Numbered from the stretch's first letter, positions 1 to 4,088 are shown. The stretch: DNA of 6,002 nucleotides from Minisyncoccota bacterium (GCA_023143935.1 JAGLGQ010000038.1:1-6002), one strand, 5' to 3'. The notes: generated from the letters alone by a model not told the origin. Numbers and translations are program-made.

Positions 1-509
1 TAAATTAAAAGAGGATTATAAACAACTTCTTTTCTTTTTAAAATAGCTTGAGCCGCAGTTGCCGCAATTTCATTAAAAGAACCAACTACAAAAGTATCAA
101 ATTGATATTTTGGATTTAAATTTGTTTGTCCATTTTTTAAAGTTAAATTTAAAGATAAAGTTTTTTTATTTAAACTGTCATCCAGTTTTTGTTTTAATGG
201 CGTTGTTTTCTTTTCTTTTTTTTCAGCAATAATAGTAGTAATATTTTTTGTATCTATTTTTTCCACTACATATTCCACGTTTCTTATCTCTGGTTTAATT
301 TTAATAAAATTTTTAAGAATCATTGGATGAAACTTTTCTAAAATCCATTTTTTTATAAATTCGCTGGGTACCGCGATGATAACTAAATTTTTTTCTGTTA
401 TTTCTTTTAATGCTATATCTTTAAACCAAGTTTTAAAATTAGCTTTAGAAATGTTTAGCTCAATATCTGTTAAAACAGATTCCCAAATTTTTTGATTATC
501 TAAGTGCAT
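1..509 (-). CDS. dnaA: Chromosomal replication initiator DnaA, N-terminal part (cut by window edge)
   Basis: DnaA is the AAA+ ATPase that binds DnaA boxes at oriC, opens the duplex and recruits the helicase. Translating the minus strand from the ATG at 509-507 gives 169 codons open to the window edge. Residues 1 to about 80 match domain I, with W9 and the FKTWF stretch near residue 25. Residues about 85-130 are a lysine-rich linker (domain II), short for the family. From residue 131 the start of the AAA+ domain reads NPKYQFDTFVVGSFNEIA, a clear DnaA signature, and the frame ends with YNPLLI, just before the expected Walker A loop. An in-frame TAG lies at 545-543, so the start must be downstream of it; ATG509 gives the usual N-terminal length. 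An AGGA sits about 30 nt upstream, too far to act as a ribosome-binding site for this ATG. The gene diverges from rpmH. The ATPase core, arginine finger and DNA-binding domain IV lie outside the window. Confidence 0.95.
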   Translation of the reverse strand, partial: MHLDNQKIWESVLTDIELNISKANFKTWFKDIALKEITEKNLVIIAVPSEFIKKWILEKFHPMILKNFIKIKPEIRNVEYVVEKIDTKNITTIIAEKKEKKTTPLKQKLDDSLNKKTLSLNLTLKNGQTNLNPKYQFDTFVVGSFNEIAATAAQAILKRKEVVYNPLLI

Positions 510-576
510 TACATTATAGTTTACTAAAATATATTTTTTTTCCTAAAAAAGGATGTTCAATAGTCTGTTTATATTT

Positions 577-585
577 TGTGGAAAA
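577..585 (-). promoter_or_regulatory. DnaA-box-like site TTTTCCACA
   Basis: The minus strand reads TTTTCCACA, one base from TTATCCACA. It lies 68 bp upstream of the dnaA start, next to a second box-like site, so it could serve origin function, dnaA autoregulation or both. The match is short and could be chance in AT-rich DNA; its position supports it. Confidence 0.45.
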
Positions 586-586
586 C

Positions 587-592
587 ATTATA
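587..592 (-). promoter_or_regulatory. Possible dnaA -10 box
   Basis: The minus strand carries a perfect TATAAT. A transcript from it would start near 580 and give dnaA a leader of about 70 nt. No good -35 hexamer stands at the proper spacing. A second minus-strand TATAAT at 518-513 ends only 3 nt before the dnaA ATG, too close to give a transcript that includes this ATG. Confidence 0.3.
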
Positions 593-596
593 CACG
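588..596 (+). promoter_or_regulatory. DnaA-box-like site TTATACACG
   Basis: TTATACACG differs from the DnaA-box consensus TTATNCACA only in the last base. It overlaps a minus-strand TATAAT (592-587) that could be the dnaA -10 box, so DnaA bound here could block its own promoter. That regulation is inference. Confidence 0.4.
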
Positions 597-622
597 AAAA
601 ACACCAAAAAAAGAAATGCAAA

Positions 623-650
623 TTGTTTTTATTTAAAAATATAGTATAAT
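623..650 (+). promoter_or_regulatory. rpmH promoter, near-leaderless
   Basis: A -35 box TTGTTT (623-628) and a -10 box TATAAT (645-650) are separated by 16 bp, a good sigma70-type arrangement. Transcription would begin around 656-658, only a few bases before the rpmH ATG at 661, leaving no room for a Shine-Dalgarno sequence. Confidence 0.7.
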
Positions 651-660
651 ACGCTTTATT

Positions 661-822
661 ATGTCACAGACATTTCAACCAAAAAACAAGAAAAGATTAA
701 AAACTCATGGATTTTTAAAACGGAGTGCAACTTCTAGTGGTAAAAATGTGCTTTTAAGACGATTAAGAAAAGGCAGAAAAAAACTCGCGGCTTTTATCGG
801 AAAAAAGCGTGTGTCAAAATAA
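661..822 (+). CDS. rpmH: 50S ribosomal protein L34
   Basis: L34 is a small, very basic protein of the large ribosomal subunit that binds 23S rRNA. The frame encodes 53 residues, somewhat longer than the usual 44-47. The family pattern is clear: TFQPKNKKR at residues 4-12, THGF at 15-18, then RRLRKGRKKLAA at 33-44. The extra length is a basic C-terminal tail ending in GKKRVSK. The ATG at 661 is the only start that gives the conserved N-terminus. The gene diverges from dnaA, as in many bacteria, but rnpA, which normally follows rpmH, is absent: the next gene is greA. A terminator closes the gene, so it appears to be transcribed alone. Confidence 0.95.
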   Translation: MSQTFQPKNKKRLKTHGFLKRSATSSGKNVLLRRLRKGRKKLAAFIGKKRVSK

Positions 823-833
823 AATTTACCATT

Positions 834-875
834 AAAAACAATGAAAAAAATCAAAAAAAATTCATTGTTTTTTTT
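834..875 (+). terminator. Intrinsic terminator after rpmH
   Basis: AAAAACAATGAA (834-845) pairs perfectly with TTCATTGTTTTT (861-872) over 12 bp, with a 15-nt A-rich loop, and runs straight into T's up to 875. The stem is poor in G and C, as expected in such an AT-rich genome. Its 3' arm also contains the likely greA -35 box (865-870), so terminator and next promoter overlap. Confidence 0.7.
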
Positions 876-894
876 AAAATACAAATGTTATAAT
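865..894 (+). promoter_or_regulatory. greA promoter with extended -10
   Basis: A TTGTTT -35 box (865-870), an 18-bp spacer and TATAAT (889-894) preceded by TGT (extended -10) form a strong promoter. The start would fall near 901, giving a leader of only about 8 nt before the ATG at 909. An AGGA at 903-906 lies just 2 nt from the ATG, too close for a normal Shine-Dalgarno pairing. Confidence 0.7.
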
Positions 895-908
895 TAAAGA
901 ATAGGATT

Positions 909-1367
909 ATGGATTATTTAAGTCAAAAAAAATATAATGAATTAAAAAAAGAATTAGAAGAACTGTTAAGTAATGGGAGGCGTGAACTCGCGCAACAACT
1001 AGATGAAGCTAAATCTTTAGGTGATTTAAAAGAAAATGCAGAATATCATCAGGCTCGTGATGATCAGGCAAAATTAGAATCTAGAGTTTTAAAATTAGAA
1101 GAATTATTGAAAAACGCTACGATTATTAAAAAAAGTAAAACAGACGAAGTTCAAGTTGGGGTTACTGTAGAAATTGCTAAAAAATTAGCATCAAAAACAG
1201 CAACTTATGAAATAGTAGGGACTGAAGACGCTGATATTTTTAAAGGAAAAATTGATTTAAACGCTCCGTTAGCAAAAGCAATGATGGGAAAGAAAAAAGG
1301 TGATATTTTTGATTTTAAATTACCAAACGATGAAGTTGTGAGTTATCGTATTATAAATATTAAATAG
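909..1367 (+). CDS. greA: Transcription elongation factor GreA
   Basis: GreA rescues backtracked RNA polymerase by entering the secondary channel and stimulating cleavage of the transcript 3' end. The 152-residue product has typical family length. Residues 1 to about 75 form the N-terminal antiparallel coiled coil; its tip carries GDLKENAEYHQAR (residues 38-50), in which the acidic residues D39 and E42 correspond to the tip residues that hold the catalytic metal. Residues about 80-152 form the FKBP-like C-terminal domain that docks on polymerase, with the conserved stretch LNAPLAKAMMGKKKGD near residues 117-132. The tip motif fits GreA/GreB, and the family sequence fits GreA better than GreB. 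It has its own promoter and is followed by a terminator, so it looks monocistronic. Confidence 0.95.
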   Translation: MDYLSQKKYNELKKELEELLSNGRRELAQQLDEAKSLGDLKENAEYHQARDDQAKLESRVLKLEELLKNATIIKKSKTDEVQVGVTVEIAKKLASKTATYEIVGTEDADIFKGKIDLNAPLAKAMMGKKKGDIFDFKLPNDEVVSYRIINIK

Positions 1368-1399
1368 CTCCGATTTTTTTTGAAAATTTATAGATTGAA

Positions 1400-1424
1400 C
1401 GGGATTTTGCTTCGCAAAATCCCG
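1400..1424. repeat. Perfect 11-bp palindrome downstream of greA
   Basis: CGGGATTTTGC and its exact complement flank a 3-nt TTC loop. This is the most GC-rich hairpin near greA. It has no T-run behind it, so it is not itself a standard terminator. It may stabilise the greA 3' end or be a copy of a dispersed palindromic repeat; the window holds no second copy. Confidence 0.6.
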
Positions 1425-1431
1425 CCCTCTC

Positions 1432-1460
1432 AAACTCTAATCCAAAATTAGAGTTTTTTT
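1432..1460 (+). terminator. Intrinsic terminator after greA
   Basis: AAACTCTAA (1432-1440) pairs with TTAGAGTTT (1448-1456) around a 7-nt loop and continues into a T-run to 1460. It separates greA from the tRNA-Arg promoter, which starts 2 nt later. Confidence 0.75.
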
Positions 1461-1461
1461 A

Positions 1462-1470
1462 TGCTATAAT
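1462..1470 (+). promoter_or_regulatory. tRNA-Arg promoter (extended -10)
   Basis: TGC followed by TATAAT (1465-1470) is an extended -10 box 12 bp before the tRNA. No clear -35 hexamer is seen, and the expected -35 area is the terminator hairpin of greA. Initiation near 1477 would leave a 5' leader of about 6 nt for RNase P to remove. Confidence 0.6.
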
Positions 1471-1482
1471 CTTTTAAATCTT

Positions 1483-1554
1483 CCTCACGTAGTTCAATGG
1501 ATAGAACAAGCCCCTCCTAAGGGCTAGATCTAGGTTCGATTCCTAGCGCGAGGA
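1483..1554 (+). tRNA. tRNA-Arg (anticodon CCU)
   Basis: The cloverleaf folds cleanly. The acceptor strand is CCTCACG (1483-1489) against CGCGAGG (1547-1553), with discriminator A1554. The D-stem is GTTC/GAAC, and the anticodon stem AGCCC/GGGCT holds loop CTCCTAA with anticodon CCT at 1516-1518. The variable loop has 4 nt, and the T-stem CTAGG/CCTAG holds loop TTCGATT. It reads AGG codons and resembles bacterial tRNA-Arg(CCU) through the anticodon arm. The acceptor stem has one A-C mismatch at the fifth pair (A1487 with C1549). CCA is not encoded: A1554 is followed by CAAAA, so a nucleotidyltransferase must add it. The 3' end is copied twice just downstream, once inverted and once direct. Confidence 0.93.
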
Positions 1555-1560
1555 CAAAAA
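1540..1560 (+). repeat. Direct repeat, copy 1: 3' end of tRNA-Arg plus trailer
   Basis: This 21-bp stretch begins in the T-loop, reads TTCCTAGCGCGAGGAC and then five A's, and ends 6 nt past the mature tRNA. It recurs without mismatch at 1637-1657. Starting in the T-loop and running through the 3' end is the usual shape of an att core used by tyrosine integrases at tRNA genes. Confidence 0.85.
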
Positions 1561-1564
1561 TAAA

Positions 1565-1585
1565 TTTGTCCCCACGCTAGGAATC
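1565..1585 (-). repeat. Inverted copy of the tRNA-Arg 3' end
   Basis: Read on the minus strand, this segment matches 1538-1558 at 19 of 21 positions, from the T-loop to 4 nt beyond the discriminator. Only 6 nt (1559-1564) separate it from the tRNA side, so the two can form a 21-position hairpin that would compete with the T-arm and acceptor stem. No T-run follows, so it is not a standard terminator. On the plus strand it contains CCCCACG, one base from the 5' acceptor strand CCTCACG of the tRNA, so it may preserve an older acceptor sequence. Confidence 0.85.
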
Positions 1586-1636
1586 CCGAAAGTATATTAA
1601 AAATATTCAAATAAGCATTTTTCGTAAACTCAAAAG

Positions 1637-1657
1637 TTCCTAGCGCGAGGACAAAAA
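1637..1657 (+). repeat. Direct repeat, copy 2 of the tRNA-Arg 3' end
   Basis: This perfect 21-bp duplicate of 1540-1560 lies 97 bp downstream, immediately before the -10 box of the condensing-enzyme gene. No tRNA body precedes it, so it is a detached 3' end. Such duplicates are usually made when an element integrates at a tRNA; the 76 bp between the copies are too short for an intact element and contain no gene. Confidence 0.85.
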
Positions 1658-1662
1658 CAGTA

Positions 1663-1668
1663 TATAAT
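1663..1668 (+). promoter_or_regulatory. -10 box of the condensing-enzyme gene, leaderless
   Basis: TATAAT ends 6 nt before the ATG at 1675, so transcription would start at or next to the A of the start codon. No Shine-Dalgarno sequence is possible. No convincing -35 hexamer is seen; that position falls in the detached tRNA 3' copy. Confidence 0.55.
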
Positions 1669-1674
1669 TAATAT

Positions 1675-3222
1675 ATGTCAGAAGGAATACCAAAGATTTA
1701 TATAAAAAACGAAAAAGACCCAATAGTTATTGTTTCCAGCGGTTGTATTTCTCCCACAGGAAAAAATACTAAAGAAACACATGAGAATGCGTTAAAAGGA
1801 AAAACAGGATTAAGAAAATTAACCCCCAAAGATATTGCTAATTTTGAATTAATGGCAAAAGTTAATGGGGCTACTACAGAAGAACAAAAAAGAAACTTTT
1901 TTAATAAAATATGGGCTGAGGGTTGCGGTGTTGGAGCTCCTATTCCTGAAAATTTTATTCCTGCATTTAATCATGGTATTTGGCCAAAAACAGCAATAGA
2001 TAGAAAAAATAATGAAGTTTTAATGGGTGATGCTATGAAATTACTGTGGTTATCTTTACAAGAAATTATGGAAAAAACCCCACAACTTTTTGGAGAAGAT
2101 AAACAATTAAAAACAGAAAAATTAAGAAAAGCAACAATGGTTGATATTGGGAATGGTGCCGGATCTGCTGTAGAAAAAATAGAACAAAAAATTTTAGAAA
2201 TTAGTCATACAGGTGACCCAAATGTATATGGAGAAAAAAGATATTTACTTCATATGCTTGGAAATATGCTTGCGGGACAAATTGCAAATAATATTGGCGC
2301 TGGAGGAGGCCATAGTAGTTCCAATTCCGCTTGTGCTTCTGCGGGGGTTTCGATGTCTAATGGATTTAATTCAATAATAAGTGAAGCTTCAGATATTGTT
2401 TTTTGGGGGGGTGCTGAAACAGCCACGAGAGCAGTATCTACTTACATTTCTTTTGATCGTATTATGGGAAAACGAGGCGGGGCTTTGGCAAAAAAATGGG
2501 AAGAGGATAAATTAAGAGATGAAAATCATCCACTGTTAGCCTTTGGTGGTTCGCGTGATGGTTTTGTTCCGGGGGATTATGGAGGTTTACAAATAATGAT
2601 GAGAAGAAAATTAGCCGATGAATATAATCTTAAATATTGTGCTGAAGTTTTAGCTGTATCTCAAAACACCTGTAATCCTTTAAAATATGGTAAAGCTCAA
2701 ACAGATGGAACTATTAGGGGACAAGCAGAATTGACAGAAAAATTATTTCAAAGAGCTGGGATTTCCCCAAATGAAATTAAAGGTAGATTAATACATTATA
2801 TGCACGGAACAGGCACGATAGCAGGAGGAATAAATGAAATTTATGCCGCAGCAAAATATTTAGGGGAGTTAGCTTTAGATAAAAAATATATAATAACATC
2901 AAACAAAGAGAGACATGGACATTCTTTAGGTGCTGCTTTTGTAGATAGTGTGATTGAAGCTTGCGAAGCAATTCAAGATAAAAAAATTGCAGGAATGTAT
3001 TCAACAAAAGAAATTGATTTTAAGTTTATAACACCCCAGTCGGAAATATTCAAAAAAGAAAATTTAAGTAATACAGATATTACCCCAGAACATTTAAAAG
3101 CAATATCAGAAGCTATTCTTTTGGGTAAAAATACAGATTTATTTAAGGAAGATTTAATTATGTGTGATGCAAAAGGATTTGGAGGTACTAATGCAGCTTG
3201 TTTGTTAAAACCTATTTTCTAA
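1675..3222 (+). CDS. Beta-ketoacyl-ACP synthase-like condensing enzyme (KAS I/II family)
   Basis: The family carries out decarboxylative Claisen condensation of an acyl group with malonyl-ACP. All landmark motifs are present in order: the N-terminal strand with SPTG near residue 26; the nucleophile Cys220 in NSACASAG; WGGAET at 244-249; RDGFVPGD at 294-301; the first catalytic histidine His377 in HGTGT; Lys411 and the second histidine His416 in the GHSLGAA segment; and the glycine-rich GFGGTNA at 501-507. The Cys-His-His triad is thus complete and the protein should be active. At 515 residues it is about 100 longer than FabF or FabB, mainly from extra sequence at about 50-155 and 450-495. No acpP, fabD, fabG or other fatty-acid gene is nearby; neighbours are tRNA-Arg and smpB. 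Substrate and pathway cannot be read from the sequence, and fabF is not assigned. The ATG at 1675 follows a -10 box directly. Confidence 0.88.
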   Translation: MSEGIPKIYIKNEKDPIVIVSSGCISPTGKNTKETHENALKGKTGLRKLTPKDIANFELMAKVNGATTEEQKRNFFNKIWAEGCGVGAPIPENFIPAFNHGIWPKTAIDRKNNEVLMGDAMKLLWLSLQEIMEKTPQLFGEDKQLKTEKLRKATMVDIGNGAGSAVEKIEQKILEISHTGDPNVYGEKRYLLHMLGNMLAGQIANNIGAGGGHSSSNSACASAGVSMSNGFNSIISEASDIVFWGGAETATRAVSTYISFDRIMGKRGGALAKKWEEDKLRDENHPLLAFGGSRDGFVPGDYGGLQIMMRRKLADEYNLKYCAEVLAVSQNTCNPLKYGKAQTDGTIRGQAELTEKLFQRAGISPNEIKGRLIHYMHGTGTIAGGINEIYAAAKYLGELALDKKYIITSNKERHGHSLGAAFVDSVIEACEAIQDKKIAGMYSTKEIDFKFITPQSEIFKKENLSNTDITPEHLKAISEAILLGKNTDLFKEDLIMCDAKGFGGTNAACLLKPIF

Positions 3223-3233
3223 AAAAATTAAAG

Positions 3234-3242
3234 TGTTAAAAT
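3234..3242 (+). promoter_or_regulatory. Possible smpB promoter (extended -10), leaderless
   Basis: TGT followed by TAAAAT (3237-3242) resembles the extended -10 boxes of the neighbours and ends 6 nt before the smpB ATG. The -35 region is weak. smpB may also be read through from the condensing-enzyme gene, which ends 26 bp upstream with no terminator between. Confidence 0.45.
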
Positions 3243-3248
3243 TAACGC

Positions 3249-3719
3249 ATGTTATTATTAAAAAATAAAAAAGCTACTTTTAATTATGAAATTTTAGAGA
3301 AATTTGTAGTAGGAGTTTCTTTATTGGGTACCGAAGTTAAATCTTTAAAAAACAAAAAAGGTTCTTTTGAAGGTTCTTTTGTAACAATTTCTTCTCCTAA
3401 AAAAAATCCTAATAAAAATGATATTTTTTTGAAAAACTTTTTTATTCCACCATATCAAGAAAAAAATACCCCAGAATCATACGATTCATACAGAGAAAGA
3501 AGATTACTTTTTAAAAAAAGAGAAATTATTGCTATAAAAAAAAAGATGAAATCACAGCGGTTAACCATAGTACCCATTTCTTTTTCTTTAAAAAATCAAT
3601 TAATAAAATTAGAAGTCGCTTTGGTAAGAGGAAAGAAAAAATACGATAAAAGAGAAGATATAAAAAAGAAAGACGACAAAAGAAATGTGGAAAGGGAAGT
3701 AAAAGCAAAATTAAGATAG
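3249..3719 (+). CDS. smpB: SsrA-binding protein SmpB
   Basis: SmpB binds the tRNA-like domain of tmRNA and brings it to stalled ribosomes for trans-translation. The 156-residue length is typical. The family pattern is clear: NKKATFNYEI at 6-15, then GTEVKSLKNKKGSFEGSFV at 27-45, the strand-forming FFIPPYQ at 64-70, and RRLLFKKREI at 84-93. The late segment GKKKYDKREDIKKKD at 128-142 leads to the basic C-terminal tail, which lies along the mRNA channel in known structures. A lysine- and asparagine-rich stretch at 49-57 lengthens one loop. The ATG at 3249 gives the right N-terminus and has no Shine-Dalgarno sequence. It may be co-transcribed with the condensing-enzyme gene 26 bp upstream. The gene for tmRNA, often next to smpB, is not visible in this window. 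Confidence 0.95.
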   Translation: MLLLKNKKATFNYEILEKFVVGVSLLGTEVKSLKNKKGSFEGSFVTISSPKKNPNKNDIFLKNFFIPPYQEKNTPESYDSYRERRLLFKKREIIAIKKKMKSQRLTIVPISFSLKNQLIKLEVALVRGKKKYDKREDIKKKDDKRNVEREVKAKLR

Positions 3720-3784
3720 ATAATAAAGTTTTTTTAAATATTTTTATAACTTTGTTTGTAAAAATTACAAGCTTTACAAAACAA

Positions 3785-3803
3785 AGAGGATTTGGCTAAC
3801 CTC
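3785..3803 (-). repeat. Possible degenerate direct copy of the tRNA-Ser T-arm
   Basis: On the minus strand this reads GAGGTTAGCCAAATCCTCT, against GAGGTTCGAATCCTCT in the tRNA-Ser T-arm: both stem arms agree while the loop differs and is 3 nt longer. If real, the order tRNA, inverted copy, direct copy would repeat that at the tRNA-Arg locus. The match is short and overlaps inverted repeat 1, so chance is a real alternative. Confidence 0.25.
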
Positions 3804-3853
3804 ATCAAAAAATATATTTATTGCCACTCACTATTTTTTAGATGCCTTAGCCA
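3793..3853. repeat. Imperfect long inverted repeat 1
   Basis: TGGCTAA (3793-3799) pairs with TTAGCCA (3847-3853). Inside, ATC and a following run of A's ending in TA (3804-3814) pair with TATTTTTT and GAT (3832-3843) with small internal loops. The apex is about 17 nt. The mixed sequence of the outer arms makes chance pairing less likely than for the A/T parts alone. Confidence 0.5.
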
Positions 3854-3864
3854 TTCCGCTCGTG

Positions 3865-3918
3865 GTTTTATGCTCAAAAATATATACTCATTTTATTCGT
3901 ATATTTTTGGCACAAAAC
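3865..3918. repeat. Imperfect long inverted repeat 2
   Basis: GTTTTATGC (3865-3873) and the following CAAAAATATA pair with TATTTTTG and GGCACAAAAC (about 3901-3918), with one bulged T, one A-C mismatch and a two-base slip near the apex. The apical loop is about 11 nt. It abuts the inverted tRNA-Ser 3' copy. No T-run follows on either strand, so it is not a standard terminator. Confidence 0.5.
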
Positions 3919-3931
3919 ATACTTCGCTTTC

Positions 3932-3957
3932 TTCGAATCCTCTCTTCTCCCGCAGAA
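3932..3957 (+). repeat. Inverted copy of the tRNA-Ser 3' end and trailer
   Basis: The tRNA-Ser gene is on the minus strand; this plus-strand segment repeats its T-loop, T-stem 3' arm, acceptor 3' strand, discriminator and the next five trailer bases, starting TTCGAATCCTCTC and ending GCAGAA. It matches the tRNA side (about 3996-4021) throughout except for one extra C in the run at 3949-3951. The two copies flank the terminator hairpin, so the whole forms a nested palindrome of about 90 bp. It cannot be a second tRNA, because the 5' T-stem arm and everything before it are missing. Confidence 0.85.
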
Positions 3958-3960
3958 ATT

Positions 3961-3992
3961 AAAAAAAACTTAACCTAGTCAGGTTAAGTTTT
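3961..3992 (-). terminator. Intrinsic terminator of tRNA-Ser (probably bidirectional)
   Basis: AAAAACTTAACCT and AGGTTAAGTTTTT form a perfect 13-bp stem with a 4-nt loop (3976-3979). On the minus strand the stem runs into seven T's (complement of 3961-3967), ideal for ending the tRNA-Ser transcript. On the plus strand it ends in five T's, so it could also stop transcripts from smpB. Confidence 0.85.
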
Positions 3993-4001
3993 TAACTTCT
4001 G

Positions 4002-4088
4002 CGGAGAAGAGAGGATTCGAACCTCCGGTGAGTTTTACCCCACGACGGTTTTCAAGACCGTTGCATTCAACCACTCTGCCACTTCTCC
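4002..4088 (-). tRNA. tRNA-Ser (anticodon UGA)
   Basis: Read on the minus strand, acceptor GGAGAAG pairs with CTTCTCC and G is the discriminator, as usual for serine. The anticodon stem ACGGT/ACCGT holds loop CTTGAAA with anticodon TGA, so it reads UCA and probably other UCN codons. The long variable arm typical of tRNA-Ser (class II) has stem GTGGG/CTCAC with one G-T pair. The T-stem GGAGG/CCTCT holds the standard TTCGAAT loop. CCA is not encoded; the discriminator is followed by CAGAAG. Length is 87 nt, and the lower boundary is certain to about 1 nt. A weak -10 (GATACT, 4103-4098) stands 10 bp upstream. A terminator lies about 10 nt past the 3' end, followed by an inverted copy of the tRNA 3' end. 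Confidence 0.95.

Larger units (their letters stand above)
510..660. other. dnaA-rpmH divergent intergenic region, candidate origin (oriC) segment
   Basis: This AT-rich gap lies between the divergent dnaA and rpmH genes, a place where many bacteria carry oriC or part of it. Two DnaA-box-like 9-mers are visible: TTTTCCACA on the minus strand at 585-577, a variant used as a DnaA box in several bacteria, and TTATACACG on the plus strand at 588-596, one base off the TTATNCACA consensus. They point in opposite directions with 2 bp between them. A run rich in A and T (597-650) could serve as the unwinding element. Two boxes are few for a complete origin, and the region on the other side of dnaA is not visible. 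The call as origin is inference from gene context plus these motifs. Confidence 0.5.
3720..4001. other. Gene-free, palindrome-rich region between smpB and tRNA-Ser
   Basis: About 280 bp with no convincing reading frame. It holds a chain of imperfect inverted repeats: 3750-3786 (CTTTGTTTGTAAA against TTTACAAAACAAAG with one bulge), 3793-3853, 3865-3918, and then the inverted tRNA-Ser 3' copy enclosing a terminator. The only strong terminator is at 3961-3992; its symmetry would let it also stop transcripts coming from smpB. The patch 3820-3875 has more G and C than its surroundings. It could be the remnant of a small mobile element, a structured RNA, or simply a 3' untranslated region of converging genes. 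It was checked for tmRNA and none was found. Confidence 0.6.

Noticed and set aside
513..518. Minus-strand TATAAT directly before dnaA as its -10 box
   Set aside because: It ends 3 nt before the ATG, so transcription would start inside the gene beyond the chosen start codon.
1565..1585. Inverted copy acting as a simple intrinsic terminator for tRNA-Arg
   Set aside because: The hairpin is long, but it is not followed by a T-run (the next bases are CCGAAAGTAT), and half of its stem is the mature tRNA itself.
1540..1657. CRISPR-like repeat or integron attC site
   Set aside because: There are only two direct copies of a tRNA end and one inverted copy, no regular spacers and no attC core (GTTRRRY/RYYYAAC). 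The tRNA origin explains the repeats.
2777..3007. Open reading frame of 76 codons on the minus strand
   Set aside because: It lies wholly inside the well-supported condensing-enzyme gene, has no family features, and its leucine- and phenylalanine-rich composition is what antisense reading of A-rich coding DNA produces.
3720..4001. tmRNA (ssrA) next to smpB, suggested by TTCGAATCC near 3932
   Set aside because: The sequence before it cannot form the 5' T-stem arm, there is no tag reading frame ending in ALAA and no tRNA-like 5' end. It is explained fully as the inverted copy of the tRNA-Ser 3' end.
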